Shown here: piece by piece, positions 47,456 through 56,858 of the stretch | Layout of the letters: every line of letters begins with the position of its first letter | How positions within the stretch are numbered: the first letter of the stretch is position 1 | Assembly: GCF_000687915.1 (NCBI RefSeq) | Contig: NZ_JHZY01000004.1 | Location: 630,001 to 694,000 of the forward strand | Reading direction: 5' to 3' | From: Leeuwenhoekiella sp. MAR_2009_132 | GTDB lineage: Bacteria > Bacteroidota > Bacteroidia > Flavobacteriales > Flavobacteriaceae | DNA: 64,000 nt | Program-made: the position numbers and the translations under genes | The notes under the pieces: model-generated | The model's database searches: none | Told to the model about the DNA's origin: nothing | The model's input: the letters and a program-made list of their open reading frames with translations, nothing else

Positions 47456-50191
47456 TTATCTTCTTCTACGGGACCCACCGGGTGAGCCGCCACTTTTACC
47501 TCCAAAGTTACTTAGCTTATAAGTTAAGCTCAACATCGCATATTGCGTTAAGATTAGACTGTTTGTATCCTGCACATAATCATCTCCTGTGATTCTCTGT
47601 GTATCTACTACCTGATCTAAAAGGTCGTATACTTTAAGCTTTACTGTTGCTTTCTCATCTAAGAATTGATATCCAAGACTAGTATTCCATAATATAGATG
47701 AGTTCTGAAAACCCGGAGAAACATTGCCATTATAGTTGTAGGTGATGTCATTACCAAATATGATATTTTTTGGCCAGAAGCTTGTTGCTTCAAATCCTAC
47801 TCTATGGTTTATGAACTCTTGATCACGATTAGCATTTATTGAATATTTTGTATCGTTATAAGTTAAACTATAGCTAGGATTAATATTAAAAAGCTCCTGT
47901 ATCGCATACGTAAAACTAATGCCGGGACTTATACGCAGTCTTTTTGAATTGAATAACGTACCGTTAGTAAAACCTACGTTCTTATCGTGATTACCCGTTA
48001 GACTTAATCTATATCTAAATTCACGTGCTTCTTTACGCGTATTTTTAGTATAAAAAACCCTTGCCGAAGCAGACATCGCTCCGTTTACATTTGCATAGGT
48101 AGTAGTACGTCTCAAATCTTCTCCTATAGTACTCACAGATACAACTTGATTTTCAGTAAAATCTAGAGAGAACGAACTAAAAATTCCGCTTCCTCCACCA
48201 GAACCAAAATTGAAACTTCTAAAACCACCTCCTATATTGTGGCTATAAGCAGGTCGCAATGCCGGGTTACCTATTACAATATTTAATGGGTTTGTACGGT
48301 CTGGAACCGGTTGTAATTCTCGTATAGACGGGGTATTTGCATTTGTGCGGTAATCTATATATATGCTTTTAGAACGTTGTAATTCATACCGAATACCTGT
48401 ACGTATATACAGATTATTGTAGGTATTATCAAAACTTACAGGACTAAGCAGGTTGTCATTTTTTAAAATGGTATTTAAGAGACCTACATCTGCATTTATG
48501 CGCCATCCCTCGTGGTCGTAATTCAGTCCTACACTGGGTGTATTTCTATAGGTTTTTACTTCAAAATTACTACTAAGTGTATCATTACGTACGGTATAAT
48601 CGCCGGTAGCATCAGCCTCAAAAACATATCTCGAGTTTGTAGACGATGATGATGATAAATTATAATTCAAATCCAGATAAAAGTCTGTTGCCAAAACTAA
48701 TCGTTGCTCAATACCTAGTCCATATTGATATTCTTTTTCATCTTCAGCAATAAACTGATCTTGTGTTTCTGTACGGGCATTTGCACCAAAAAAGTTACTT
48801 TCAGAAAAATATAAATTATCATTCTCCTGATTGTTATATTCCTGCGAAAGGTCTAATCGCAAATAGGCGCCTCTACTCCCAAAACGTTTTATAAAATCAA
48901 GATTGTTGCGCACTCTTAAATTAAACACATCTTCCTGGTCTGAAGTTTCTGTGTTGTTTACTAAATCGCGGTTTCCATCAAGTGAGTTTGCATTTGATGT
49001 GCGCATAGATTTTAAGGTATTTGTATTAAAACGTGGTGAGAATGAAAGTCTGGTTAGCGTATCAAACTCTACTTCTACACGTGCATTTGCCCGATGCCTA
49101 TCATTTAAAGCATTACTACTACTTTCAGAATTTGAGAAATAGGTCGTATCAGGTAATATATTTTCCCGCTCTCTGCGGCTTCGGGTATCTGTATTTGTTC
49201 GGTCAAAAAAGTAATCGCCGTTAAACTCGTATTTATCAGACCACTCGTTACTGTAATTTATCCCTGCAGTTTCAGACTTTGTAATACCTCCGCTTCTATT
49301 TCCTGCTTCGACTGCCCGTGCGCCGCTGCGACCCATCATCCCATAAACATCATCAAAGTCAAACCCAGAGCTATTTATATTATTTGATCCTGCGAGAACC
49401 GTTACACGCTCATTATCTTTAAAAATATTACCTATCCCACTCATCTCATAGCGATCATTTGTGCCTGCTCCCGCAGTTGCTCTGGCAAAATACCCCTTAT
49501 TCTTATCTTCTTTGATGGTTATATTAATAGTCTTATTATCAGGATCACCCGCCTTACCGGTAAACTCTTCAGACTTCGTTTTTGTATCTACTACCTGTAA
49601 TTTTTCAATGATTTCCTTCGGAAGGTTTTTAGTTGCAATTTTAGGATCATCTCCAAAAAATTCTTTTCCGTTTACGAGAATACGCGAAACCGGCTTTCCA
49701 TTTATCGTAATGGCTCCGTCAGAATCTACTTCGGCGCCCGGAAGTTTTTTGAGTAATTCTTCAAGATTAGCATCTGGTCTGGTCTCAAAAGAGGCTGCAT
49801 TAAATTCTAGCGTGTCTTTTTTTATAGTTACAGGAGCACGATTAGCAACCACGAGAACCTCATCAAGTAAGTTATCCTGAACTTCTAATTTTAAAACCTC
49901 AAGACTTAAAGTAGGCTGTATGGTTAATTTCTTGCGGTACGGTTTAAAGCCGGCGTAAGAAATAAAAAGGTTAACCTGCTTTTCTTTTGTAGTCCCTTCC
50001 AGTTTAAAGACTCCATCTTTATCTGTTATCGCATAGGTAACTAAACTACTATCACTTACTTTCTCTAGATATACCGTAGCAGATTCTAATGCAATACCCT
50101 GAGCATCTACTGTTTTCCCATCTATTAAAAAATCTTGAGCAGGAAGTGTTAATGTTAAAAAACAGAAAGTGAGAAGTAGTATTTGCTTCAT
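47456..50191 (-). CDS. Outer-membrane beta-barrel receptor (OMP_b-brl_3-like), paralogue 2
   Basis: This 911-residue protein has the same layout as its neighbour: signal peptide, regulatory-like domain (VDAQGIALESATVYLEK), plug (VTIKKDTLEFNAASFETRPD, LPGAEVDSDGAITINGKPV, SRILVNGKEFFGDDPKIATK) and barrel. It ends in a Gly/Ser/Arg-rich tail (SGGSPGGSRRRR) instead of an aromatic last strand residue, which is unusual for a barrel and may be a periplasmic tail. The tandem copy at 44535-47336 points to local duplication. Confidence 0.92.
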   Translation of the reverse strand: MKQILLLTFCFLTLTLPAQDFLIDGKTVDAQGIALESATVYLEKVSDSSLVTYAITDKDGVFKLEGTTKEKQVNLFISYAGFKPYRKKLTIQPTLSLEVLKLEVQDNLLDEVLVVANRAPVTIKKDTLEFNAASFETRPDANLEELLKKLPGAEVDSDGAITINGKPVSRILVNGKEFFGDDPKIATKNLPKEIIEKLQVVDTKTKSEEFTGKAGDPDNKTINITIKEDKNKGYFARATAGAGTNDRYEMSGIGNIFKDNERVTVLAGSNNINSSGFDFDDVYGMMGRSGARAVEAGNRSGGITKSETAGINYSNEWSDKYEFNGDYFFDRTNTDTRSRRERENILPDTTYFSNSESSSNALNDRHRANARVEVEFDTLTRLSFSPRFNTNTLKSMRTSNANSLDGNRDLVNNTETSDQEDVFNLRVRNNLDFIKRFGSRGAYLRLDLSQEYNNQENDNLYFSESNFFGANARTETQDQFIAEDEKEYQYGLGIEQRLVLATDFYLDLNYNLSSSSSTNSRYVFEADATGDYTVRNDTLSSNFEVKTYRNTPSVGLNYDHEGWRINADVGLLNTILKNDNLLSPVSFDNTYNNLYIRTGIRYELQRSKSIYIDYRTNANTPSIRELQPVPDRTNPLNIVIGNPALRPAYSHNIGGGFRSFNFGSGGGSGIFSSFSLDFTENQVVSVSTIGEDLRRTTTYANVNGAMSASARVFYTKNTRKEAREFRYRLSLTGNHDKNVGFTNGTLFNSKRLRISPGISFTYAIQELFNINPSYSLTYNDTKYSINANRDQEFINHRVGFEATSFWPKNIIFGNDITYNYNGNVSPGFQNSSILWNTSLGYQFLDEKATVKLKVYDLLDQVVDTQRITGDDYVQDTNSLILTQYAMLSLTYKLSNFGGKSGGSPGGSRRRR

Positions 50192-50254
50192 AAGTCAATA
50201 TATGTACTATTTACATTTATCGTTGGACTTATATAATGCGAGAAGGTTTAAAAC

Positions 50255-50284
50255 AAAAAGCCACTTTTATTAAAAAGTGGCTTC
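50255..50284 (-). terminator. Terminator of der
   Basis: AAGCCACTTTT and AAAAAGTGGCTT form an 11-bp stem 26 bases after the der stop, followed on the minus strand by TTTTTG. Confidence 0.85.
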
Positions 50285-50310
50285 TAAATCTATATTACTA
50301 ATCTGTAATT

Positions 50311-51612
50311 TTATTTTTTACGAAAATATACCGCTATAGGAACACCTTTAAAATCGAAGTGCTCACGCAGCTTATTTTCTATAAATCGTTTATAGGGTTC
50401 TTTTACATATTGAGGTAAGTTACAAAAGAATGCAAACTGCGGATGCGGTGTAGGCAACTGCATACAATATTTAATCTTGATGTATTTACCCTTATTAGCC
50501 GGTGGAGGGTATGCTTCAATTAAGGGGAGCATCGTATCGTTAAGCTCACTGGTTTTAATACGTTTGCTTCGGTTCTCATAAACCTGTACAGCCGTCTCGA
50601 TCGCTTTATAAACACGTTGTTTTGTAAGTGCAGAAATAAATACAATAGGCACATCGGTAAAAGGTTCCATTTGCTCCATAATAGCTTTCTCAAACTCACG
50701 GGTAGATTTATGATCTTTTTCAACTAAATCCCATTTGTTAACAAGAATCACAATACCTTTTCTATTGCGCTCTGCAAGCCAAAATATATTTTGAACCTGC
50801 CCGTCAAATCCTCTTGTTGCATCTAAAACAACCAGACATACATCACAATGTTCTATGGCACGTACAGAACGCATCACCGAGTAAAACTCAAGATCTTCTT
50901 TTACTTTAGCCTTACGACGTATTCCCGCTGTATCTACAAGATTAAATTCAAACCCAAAACGGTTATAACGCGTATCTATAGAATCACGAGTTGTACCCGC
51001 AATATCTGTAACAATATATCTGTTCTCTCCTATAAGTGCATTAATAAAAGAAGATTTTCCTGCATTAGGTCTTCCTACAACTGCAAATCGAGGTAAAATT
51101 GTTTCTTCAACAGGCTCTTCTTCTGGTAACGCTTCTACAAGAGCATCTAATAAATCTCCTGTACCACTACCACTTATACTGGCGATGGTAAAATAATTGC
51201 CTAGACCCAGACTGTAAAATTCTACTGCGTTTTCTTCACGCATTGCATTATCTACCTTATTCACTACAAGAAACACTGGTTTATTCACCCGTCTTAAAAG
51301 CGTTGCAACGTCTTCATCCATCCCGGTAACACCTGCCTCAACGTCAACAATAAAAAGTATAGCATCTGCCTCATCAATTGCAAGTTCTACCTGCTTGTCT
51401 ATCTCTGCCTCAAATACATCATCACTCCCTTTTACATAACCCCCGGTATCAATTACAGAAAACTCACGTCCGTTCCAATCTGTCTTACCATAGTGGCGAT
51501 CTCGGGTTACACCGCTTACGGCGTCAACAATTGCCTCACGACGTTGAATTAATCGATTAAAAAAAGTGGACTTCCCCACATTAGGTCTCCCTACAATAGC
51601 TACAATACTCAT
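50311..51612 (-). CDS. der: Ribosome assembly GTPase Der (EngA)
   Basis: Der is a tandem-GTPase needed for 50S subunit assembly. The 433-residue product shows two G domains: [15 protein letters not shown] (7-21), DTGG, NKVD in the first and [24 protein letters not shown] in the second, then the KH-like C-terminus ending [15 protein letters not shown]. Length is normal. A TAATTTTG box at 51640-51647 on the minus strand, 28 bases upstream, may be its promoter. Confidence 0.98.
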   Translation of the reverse strand: MSIVAIVGRPNVGKSTFFNRLIQRREAIVDAVSGVTRDRHYGKTDWNGREFSVIDTGGYVKGSDDVFEAEIDKQVELAIDEADAILFIVDVEAGVTGMDEDVATLLRRVNKPVFLVVNKVDNAMREENAVEFYSLGLGNYFTIASISGSGTGDLLDALVEALPEEEPVEETILPRFAVVGRPNAGKSSFINALIGENRYIVTDIAGTTRDSIDTRYNRFGFEFNLVDTAGIRRKAKVKEDLEFYSVMRSVRAIEHCDVCLVVLDATRGFDGQVQNIFWLAERNRKGIVILVNKWDLVEKDHKSTREFEKAIMEQMEPFTDVPIVFISALTKQRVYKAIETAVQVYENRSKRIKTSELNDTMLPLIEAYPPPANKGKYIKIKYCMQLPTPHPQFAFFCNLPQYVKEPYKRFIENKLREHFDFKGVPIAVYFRKK

Positions 51613-51846
51613 AATGCTGTCTTAGTGCTTTTAGCGCTGCAAAATTACGACAATTAAATACATCTGTAATACTGCAAAGAATATTACGTAAAAATCATTA
51701 AATCAATGAAATACCTAAGAACAAGCGCGTTTACAATTAAAGTTGACCTAAATAGTGTTAATAATGATGTTAATATGCAACTTCTAAAATCTACATGCTG
51801 TTACCTTGCGTATGTATTACCAAATAACACAGATATGTATTTACTT

Positions 51847-52638
51847 ATGAAACGATTAATAATATGCCTTATAGTAGCTTTTAGCTTACAAAGCTGCAAT
51901 TTACTTTCTGCAGCCGGGCTAAGCAGCGCCGGCCAACCTACAAAAGAAGTGCCTGCAGATTTGACTTCAACAACAGCAAATTCTGCTGTTAATGTAGATC
52001 ATAGTGATTGGAATGCATTACTTAAAAAACACGTAAACGCCGCCGGTCTTGTAAACTATGAAGGATTTAAAAAAGACAAAACTAAACTTGACGCATATAT
52101 TCAAAAATTAGCGGGTTACAATCCAGGAAATGACTGGTCTGTACAAGAATTGTTAGCGTATTATATAAACTTATACAACGCCAATACAGTAAGTCTTATC
52201 GTTGAAAATTACCCTACTAAAAGTATTAAAGATATTGATGGCGCCTGGACAAAAGCAATTGTACCTGTGGGTGATCGCAAACTTTCATTAGGTGGAATTG
52301 AAAATGGTATCCTTAGAAAAATGAACGACCCTCGTATTCATTTTGCAATTAATTGCGCTTCTATTTCTTGCCCTAAACTTTTAGATGAAGCTTATACTGC
52401 CGGAAAAATTAATGAACAATTAGATAAAGTTACTAAAGAATTTATTAATTCTGATAAGAATGAAATTTCTGCTAAAACTGCAAAAGTTTCTTCTTTATTT
52501 AACTGGTATAAGAAAGATTTTATCACCTCAAAAACTCCTACAGTTATTGATTATATAAATCAATACAGTAACACTAAAATCAATGCAGGTACGACTGTAA
52601 CGTATAAAGATTATAACTGGAATTTGAACAAGCAGTAA
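51847..52638 (+). CDS. DUF547 lipoprotein
   Basis: From the ATG at 51847 the product is 263 residues with lipobox LQSC (Cys17); the longer frame to 51706 adds 47 residues with no signal and is unlikely. The DUF547 domain is seen as LAYYINLYNANTVSLIVENYPTKS and IHFAINCASISCPKL, with a Cys and His that could form a catalytic site as in related papain-like folds. Function unproven. It precedes a TIGR04283-type glycosyltransferase, a pairing I recall from arsenosugar-related loci. Confidence 0.88.
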   Translation: MKRLIICLIVAFSLQSCNLLSAAGLSSAGQPTKEVPADLTSTTANSAVNVDHSDWNALLKKHVNAAGLVNYEGFKKDKTKLDAYIQKLAGYNPGNDWSVQELLAYYINLYNANTVSLIVENYPTKSIKDIDGAWTKAIVPVGDRKLSLGGIENGILRKMNDPRIHFAINCASISCPKLLDEAYTAGKINEQLDKVTKEFINSDKNEISAKTAKVSSLFNWYKKDFITSKTPTVIDYINQYSNTKINAGTTVTYKDYNWNLNKQ

Positions 52639-52660
52639 AAAGCTTATGATGCCCTGCAAC

Positions 52661-52690
52661 GAAAAATCCTGCAAATTGTAGGATTTTTCA
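52661..52690 (+). terminator. Terminator of the DUF547 gene
   Basis: GAAAAATCCT and AGGATTTTTC form a strong stem 22 bases after the stop, followed by TTTC-rich sequence. Confidence 0.8.
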
Positions 52691-52722
52691 TTTCATATAA
52701 GTACACATTTATAGTAGCTTTG
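52691..52722 (+). promoter_or_regulatory. Promoter of the TIGR04283-type glycosyltransferase
   Basis: TAGCTTTG (52715-52722) matches the -7 box, with TTTC (52691-52694) 20 bases upstream as an imperfect -33. It lies 42 bases before the ATG. Confidence 0.5.
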
Positions 52723-52763
52723 AGACTAACTACTTCTCCTAATTTTCTACAGACTAAATTTTT

Positions 52764-53468
52764 ATGTTAAGCATAGTTATTCCGGTTCTTAATGAATCTC
52801 ATAATTTACCTATAGTATTAAATCACCTGGTGGTTTACGCTGCTAAACCTCAAAATTTAGAGGTTTTAATTGTAGATGGAGGAAGCTGTGATGATACACT
52901 TAAGGTGGCTGAGGAATTTAAAAATGCTGGGGATGTAAAAACTAAAATAATAAATTCTAGTCGCGGGCGTGCTAAGCAAATGAATGCGGGTGCACAACAA
53001 GCGACCGGTAATATTTTATACTTCTTACATGCAGATTCTTTTCCGCCTAAAAATTATGACCACTATATTTTAGAAGAAGTAGCTAAAGGAAACCCTGCCG
53101 GCTGTTTTAAAATGGAATTTAACAGCAATCACTGGTGGTTAAAACTGGCAAGTTATTTTACAAAATTTAGATGGCGCGCATGTAGAGGCGGCGATCAAAG
53201 TCAGTTTATTACGCGTCGTCTTTTTCAAGAAATAGGAGGTTTTGATGAAAGCTACATTATTTATGAAGACAATATTTTAATAAACGAGTTATACGCCCGA
53301 GATAAATTTGTAGTTATTCAAGAACCGCTGGTTTCATCTGCGCGTCTTTATGAAAAATACGGCGTATGGTTTGTTCAATACCACTTTCTAATCATTTATA
53401 TAAAAAAATGGTTGGGCGCTAATGCTGAAGAACTTCACGCATACTATCGCAAGAAATTAAAGAAATAA
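52764..53468 (+). CDS. Glycosyltransferase family 2, TIGR04283-type
   Basis: This 234-residue GT-A enzyme has the nucleotide-sugar site IVIPVLNESHNL (4-15), VDGGSCDDT (35-43) and HADSFPP (about 91-97), and the late GGFDESYIIYEDNILINEL with the catalytic acidic residues. The SSRGRAKQMNAGA segment is the hallmark of the TIGR04283 group named for arsenosugar biosynthesis. No arsenic methyltransferase or arsenosugar radical-SAM gene is in the window, so the product may be a different glycan or glycolipid. It has its own promoter. Confidence 0.88.
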   Translation: MLSIVIPVLNESHNLPIVLNHLVVYAAKPQNLEVLIVDGGSCDDTLKVAEEFKNAGDVKTKIINSSRGRAKQMNAGAQQATGNILYFLHADSFPPKNYDHYILEEVAKGNPAGCFKMEFNSNHWWLKLASYFTKFRWRACRGGDQSQFITRRLFQEIGGFDESYIIYEDNILINELYARDKFVVIQEPLVSSARLYEKYGVWFVQYHFLIIYIKKWLGANAEELHAYYRKKLKK

Positions 53469-53487
53469 ACCTGACTTATTTAAACAT

Positions 53488-53523
53488 AAAAAACCCTATA
53501 AATAAAATTTACGGGGTTTTTTG
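53488..53523. terminator. Bidirectional terminator after the glycosyltransferase
   Basis: AAAAACCC-TAAAT and ATTTA-GGGTTTTTT form a long stem with one mismatch, flanked by A and T runs, between convergent genes. Confidence 0.85.
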
Positions 53524-53541
53524 ATTCTTTAATTTTTTAGT

Positions 53542-54063
53542 TTACTCCTCGTAGTCTCCTATCAATTCTATAAAAACACCGTCAGGATCTTTTACTAATA
53601 ATAGATATCGGTCTTCTGCTAATTTAATCGGTGTTTCCCCTTCAGTTTTAATCCCTTCATTGTTTATAGCTTCCATTATAGCATTTAAGGAATGTACATT
53701 CAAGGTTAAATACTGAAGTCCCAATTGCTTTTCAATAAAGGTATTTACAGGTTCTGCTTTACTTTCTGTATTAAAAGACACGATTTTCAAATTTGGCGAT
53801 TCAGGAGAATCAGAAAATTTTAGAACATCTACGTGAAAAGGAATGTTATCTGAAAGACCTAATCGTTTTGCAAACGCACTGTCAATTTCAATCACTCCGG
53901 CATCTTGTAAACCTAAAATATCTTTATAAAAATGAAGTGATTTCTCACTGTTGCTAGATATTACTGCAGCTGTTAGCGCATTTGCTTTAAAATTTGATTC
54001 TTGTGCGTAACTCATATGATTTAATAAAAAAAGTATGGATATTAAATAGAACTTATATTTCAT
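53542..54063 (-). CDS. Secreted VOC/glyoxalase-fold protein
   Basis: This 173-residue protein has a signal peptide (MKYKFYLISILFLLNHMSYAQ) followed by a single VOC domain (ALTAAVISSNSEKSLHFYKDILG, LLLVKDPDGVFIELIGDYEE). The final glutamate of FIELIGD is a usual metal ligand. Most VOC proteins are cytoplasmic, so an exported copy is notable. It could bind or degrade a small molecule in the periplasm, which is inference. Confidence 0.85.
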   Translation of the reverse strand: MKYKFYLISILFLLNHMSYAQESNFKANALTAAVISSNSEKSLHFYKDILGLQDAGVIEIDSAFAKRLGLSDNIPFHVDVLKFSDSPESPNLKIVSFNTESKAEPVNTFIEKQLGLQYLTLNVHSLNAIMEAINNEGIKTEGETPIKLAEDRYLLLVKDPDGVFIELIGDYEE

Positions 54064-54120
54064 AAAAAAAGGTTTTTATAAATGTACTTATAAAAACCTT
54101 CAATTAAATTATATCAACAA

Positions 54121-54279
54121 TTATCCTCTGCTGTTCACGTAAAATGCGTGAATGACACCAGGCAACCAGCCTAATAAAGTTAGGATGACATTAATGATAA
54201 AATCTTTTCCTATACCCTTATTCATAGCTACAGCCAGTGGTGGAAGTATAATGGTAATTAAAATAGTAAGTATTGACAT
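54121..54279 (-). CDS. YqaE/Pmp3-family small membrane protein, second copy
   Basis: A 52-residue frame begins at ATG 54279 and encodes two hydrophobic helices with IILPPLAVAMNKGIG and LTLLGWLPGVIHAFYVN, the YqaE/Pmp3 signature. It is a divergent paralogue of the protein at 13963-14118 (shared LPPLAV and GW-PG-I). It lies alone between the VOC and GH113-like genes on the same strand. A membrane stress role is likely from the family. Confidence 0.88.
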   Translation of the reverse strand: MSILTILITIILPPLAVAMNKGIGKDFIINVILTLLGWLPGVIHAFYVNSRG

Positions 54280-54363
54280 TGTGGTTTGTTTTATTGATTA
54301 GGCAAACAAGGTATTAAGAATACATTTTTAACCCACTTAAACAAATCTTAATTGGCAAGAGTT

Positions 54364-55383
54364 TTACATTCTAGAGTACCATTTTTTAAGCACTTCTGCT
54401 GCTGGTTTTCCCTGAGGTGTAAATCGGTTATTTTCTTCGAGTACAGCCCGCTCGTGATTGTGAAACCATTTCCAGACAAAGCCACCGGCAAACCAGGGTT
54501 CATCCCAAAATTCTTCAAATACAGCTTCGTATAGATTTGATTGTGCTTCGGCATTCATTTTTCCTTCGTGGCGATCACTCGCCCACGGCTCTTTTCCCGC
54601 ATAATCTGCACTTCGGTAACCAAATTCTGTAAACAAAATGGGTTTATTATGCTTTTTAGAAAGCGTTAGAAGTAATTGCTTATGATTCTTCCAACCTACT
54701 TTAGCGTCACTAATTGCCGGTGTTTCTAACTCTGAAACCGGAAAATAAGCATCTGCCCCTATATAATCGAGTTGACTCCAGAATGTAACTTTATCAACCT
54801 TATCCCAATTTTCGGCATAGGTAATTTTACCGGTATAAACTCCGCGTACTTTTTTAATGAGCTGTTCCCAAAACGCTTTACGCGCATTTGTAAAATTATA
54901 CAACTCTGTACCTATACAAAAAATCTCAACATTTGTCTCTTCGGCAAGTGCCGCATATAATAAAATATAGGTTTCATAACTCTGCTCAAAAATACCCCAT
55001 TCTTCCTCAGCATTCATTTGCATATCGCCCGTAAAAACACCTTTCCAAATCCAGATATGCGGCTTAAGCATGACCTTAATTTTATTAGCATGAAGTGCTT
55101 CTATATATTGTCTGGCTCCCTGATAACGCTCACCATACCATTGCCTTTCAGTATTAAATATAAGTTCGGGATTGTTTTGATCTCTTACAAAAGCAAATGG
55201 CATGATAGCCGCATGACTTGCTTTAATCTTTAAGACGGGTTCAATATGAGATTGAACTAAAGTATCTCTAGACGACACAAAACTTACTCCATTAATCTTA
55301 TCCTGAATAACCGGCGTAGCAGAACAACCTATTAATACAAACAAAATAATGTTAGTTATAATTAAGGAAAACGACTTTTTCAT
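54364..55383 (-). CDS. GH113-like glycoside hydrolase lipoprotein
   Basis: From the ATG at 55383 the product is 339 residues with lipobox LIGC (Cys20); the longer frame adds ten residues before that signal. The TIM-barrel has clan GH-A catalytic glutamates: acid/base E160 in CIGTELYNF and nucleophile E253 in ILFTEFGYRS. KVMLKPHIWIW and YIGADAYFPVSE are typical of the GH113 beta-mannanase-like family. Anchored in the envelope, it would act on a mannan-like or related glycan, but it is not next to the SusC/SusD pair, so the substrate is not proven. Confidence 0.85.
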   Translation of the reverse strand: MKKSFSLIITNIILFVLIGCSATPVIQDKINGVSFVSSRDTLVQSHIEPVLKIKASHAAIMPFAFVRDQNNPELIFNTERQWYGERYQGARQYIEALHANKIKVMLKPHIWIWKGVFTGDMQMNAEEEWGIFEQSYETYILLYAALAEETNVEIFCIGTELYNFTNARKAFWEQLIKKVRGVYTGKITYAENWDKVDKVTFWSQLDYIGADAYFPVSELETPAISDAKVGWKNHKQLLLTLSKKHNKPILFTEFGYRSADYAGKEPWASDRHEGKMNAEAQSNLYEAVFEEFWDEPWFAGGFVWKWFHNHERAVLEENNRFTPQGKPAAEVLKKWYSRM

Positions 55384-55515
55384 AGATATCAAAAATACTT
55401 GAAATTTAGACAAGTTCTATTTTAAAATGCATCTTTAAAATAGCTGTATTGCCCGCTGTTTAAAGCGAGCAATGTCTTATCTTTAAATACAACCACATTC
55501 GATATACCGCTGTTT

Positions 55516-56820
55516 ATGGAGGATATAGTTATTGTAGGTAATGGCATTGCCGGGGTTACAGCTGCCAGACATCTGCGAAAAAATTCTGATAAAAAAATAA
55601 CAATTATCTCTGCAGAAAGTGATCATTTTTTTTCACGTACTGCTCTTATGTATGTCTATATGGGGCATATGCGCTTTAAAGATTTAAAACCCTATGAAGA
55701 TAAATTTTGGGTTAAAAATCGTATCCATTTGAAAAACGCCTATGTTGAAAAAGTTGATGACACTAATCAAACCTTAATTTTAGCCGGTGGCGAAAAATTA
55801 ACCTACGACAAACTCATTTTAGCCACAGGTTCTATCCCTGCTAAATATGGCTGGGAAGGTCAGGATCTTAACGGTGTGCAAGGGCTTGTTTCAAAGCAGG
55901 ATCTCGAGCAGCTCGAAAAAACAGCCCCAAATAATCAAATTTGTCCTAAAGCCGTAATTGTAGGTGGTGGTCTTATAGGAGTAGAAATGGCAGAAATGCT
56001 ACATACTCGCAAAATTGATGTTACGATCTTAGTTCGCGAACACGCATTCTGGTCTGGAGTTTTACCAGATGGGGAAGCTAATATGATTTCAAGACACATA
56101 ATCTCTCACGGAATAAACCTAAGACACGAAGAAGAACTCGATAAAATACTTGATGATGGCAAGGGGAATGTACGTGCCATACTAACAAAAAAGGGCGAAG
56201 AACTACCGTGCAATCTGGTAGGTATAACTACCGGAGTTAAACCTAAAATCGATTTTCTTAGCGAATCTGGTATAGAAACAGACAAAGGTATTCTGGTAAA
56301 CCGTTTCTTAGAAACAAATATTAAAAATGTATATGCCATAGGTGATTGCGCCCAGCAACGGGAAGCCATAGGCTTACGCAAACCTATTGAGGCGGTATGG
56401 TATACCGGCAGAATGATGGGTGAGACTGTTGCTCAAACTATCTGCGGAACACCCTTTGAATACAAACCCGGAAACTGGTTTAACAGCGCCAAATTTTTTG
56501 ATATTGAATACCAGACCTATGGTTGGGTTTTTAGTACTAAAAATAAAAAAGAATACGAGAAGCATTTTCATTGGAAACACGACAATGACAAAATATGCAT
56601 TACTATAGCATACCATAAAGAAAACAAAGAATTCTTAGGTATTAACTCCTTTGGAATTCGAATGAAACACGAGGTTTTTGACCGCTGGTTGAATGAACAA
56701 CGCAGTATAGATTATGTAATTGAAAACCTGCAGTTAGCAAACTTTGATCCTGAGTTTTACAAAAAACACGAGAAGACAATTAAAGAAACCTATACTTTGA
56801 GCTCTAAAGCTGAAGTGTAG
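55516..56820 (+). CDS. NAD(P)/FAD-dependent oxidoreductase
   Basis: The 434-residue protein has two dinucleotide-binding folds: FAD site IVIVGNGIAGVTAARHL (4-20) and NAD(P) site AVIVGGGLIGVEMAEML (about 150-166), and the second FAD motif NVYAIGDCAQQ (about 275-285). It belongs to the rubredoxin/ferredoxin reductase-like group. A C-terminal domain of about 110 residues (from about 325) replaces the usual short end. It is followed after 38 bases by a membrane polyferredoxin, its probable electron partner. Confidence 0.93.
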   Translation: MEDIVIVGNGIAGVTAARHLRKNSDKKITIISAESDHFFSRTALMYVYMGHMRFKDLKPYEDKFWVKNRIHLKNAYVEKVDDTNQTLILAGGEKLTYDKLILATGSIPAKYGWEGQDLNGVQGLVSKQDLEQLEKTAPNNQICPKAVIVGGGLIGVEMAEMLHTRKIDVTILVREHAFWSGVLPDGEANMISRHIISHGINLRHEEELDKILDDGKGNVRAILTKKGEELPCNLVGITTGVKPKIDFLSESGIETDKGILVNRFLETNIKNVYAIGDCAQQREAIGLRKPIEAVWYTGRMMGETVAQTICGTPFEYKPGNWFNSAKFFDIEYQTYGWVFSTKNKKEYEKHFHWKHDNDKICITIAYHKENKEFLGINSFGIRMKHEVFDRWLNEQRSIDYVIENLQLANFDPEFYKKHEKTIKETYTLSSKAEV

Positions 56821-56858
56821 CTTATCATTAAAAACTACCCTACCAATACCTATAAAAT

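Noticed and set aside
49461..49880. 139-codon plus-strand frame over receptor paralogue 2
   Set aside because: It is antisense to the conserved plug region, and the same kind of frame appears in the paralogue; a shadow of repeated coding sequence.
51706..51846. 47-residue N-terminal extension of the DUF547 protein
   Set aside because: The inner ATG at 51847 gives a perfect lipoprotein signal, and the extension has no features.
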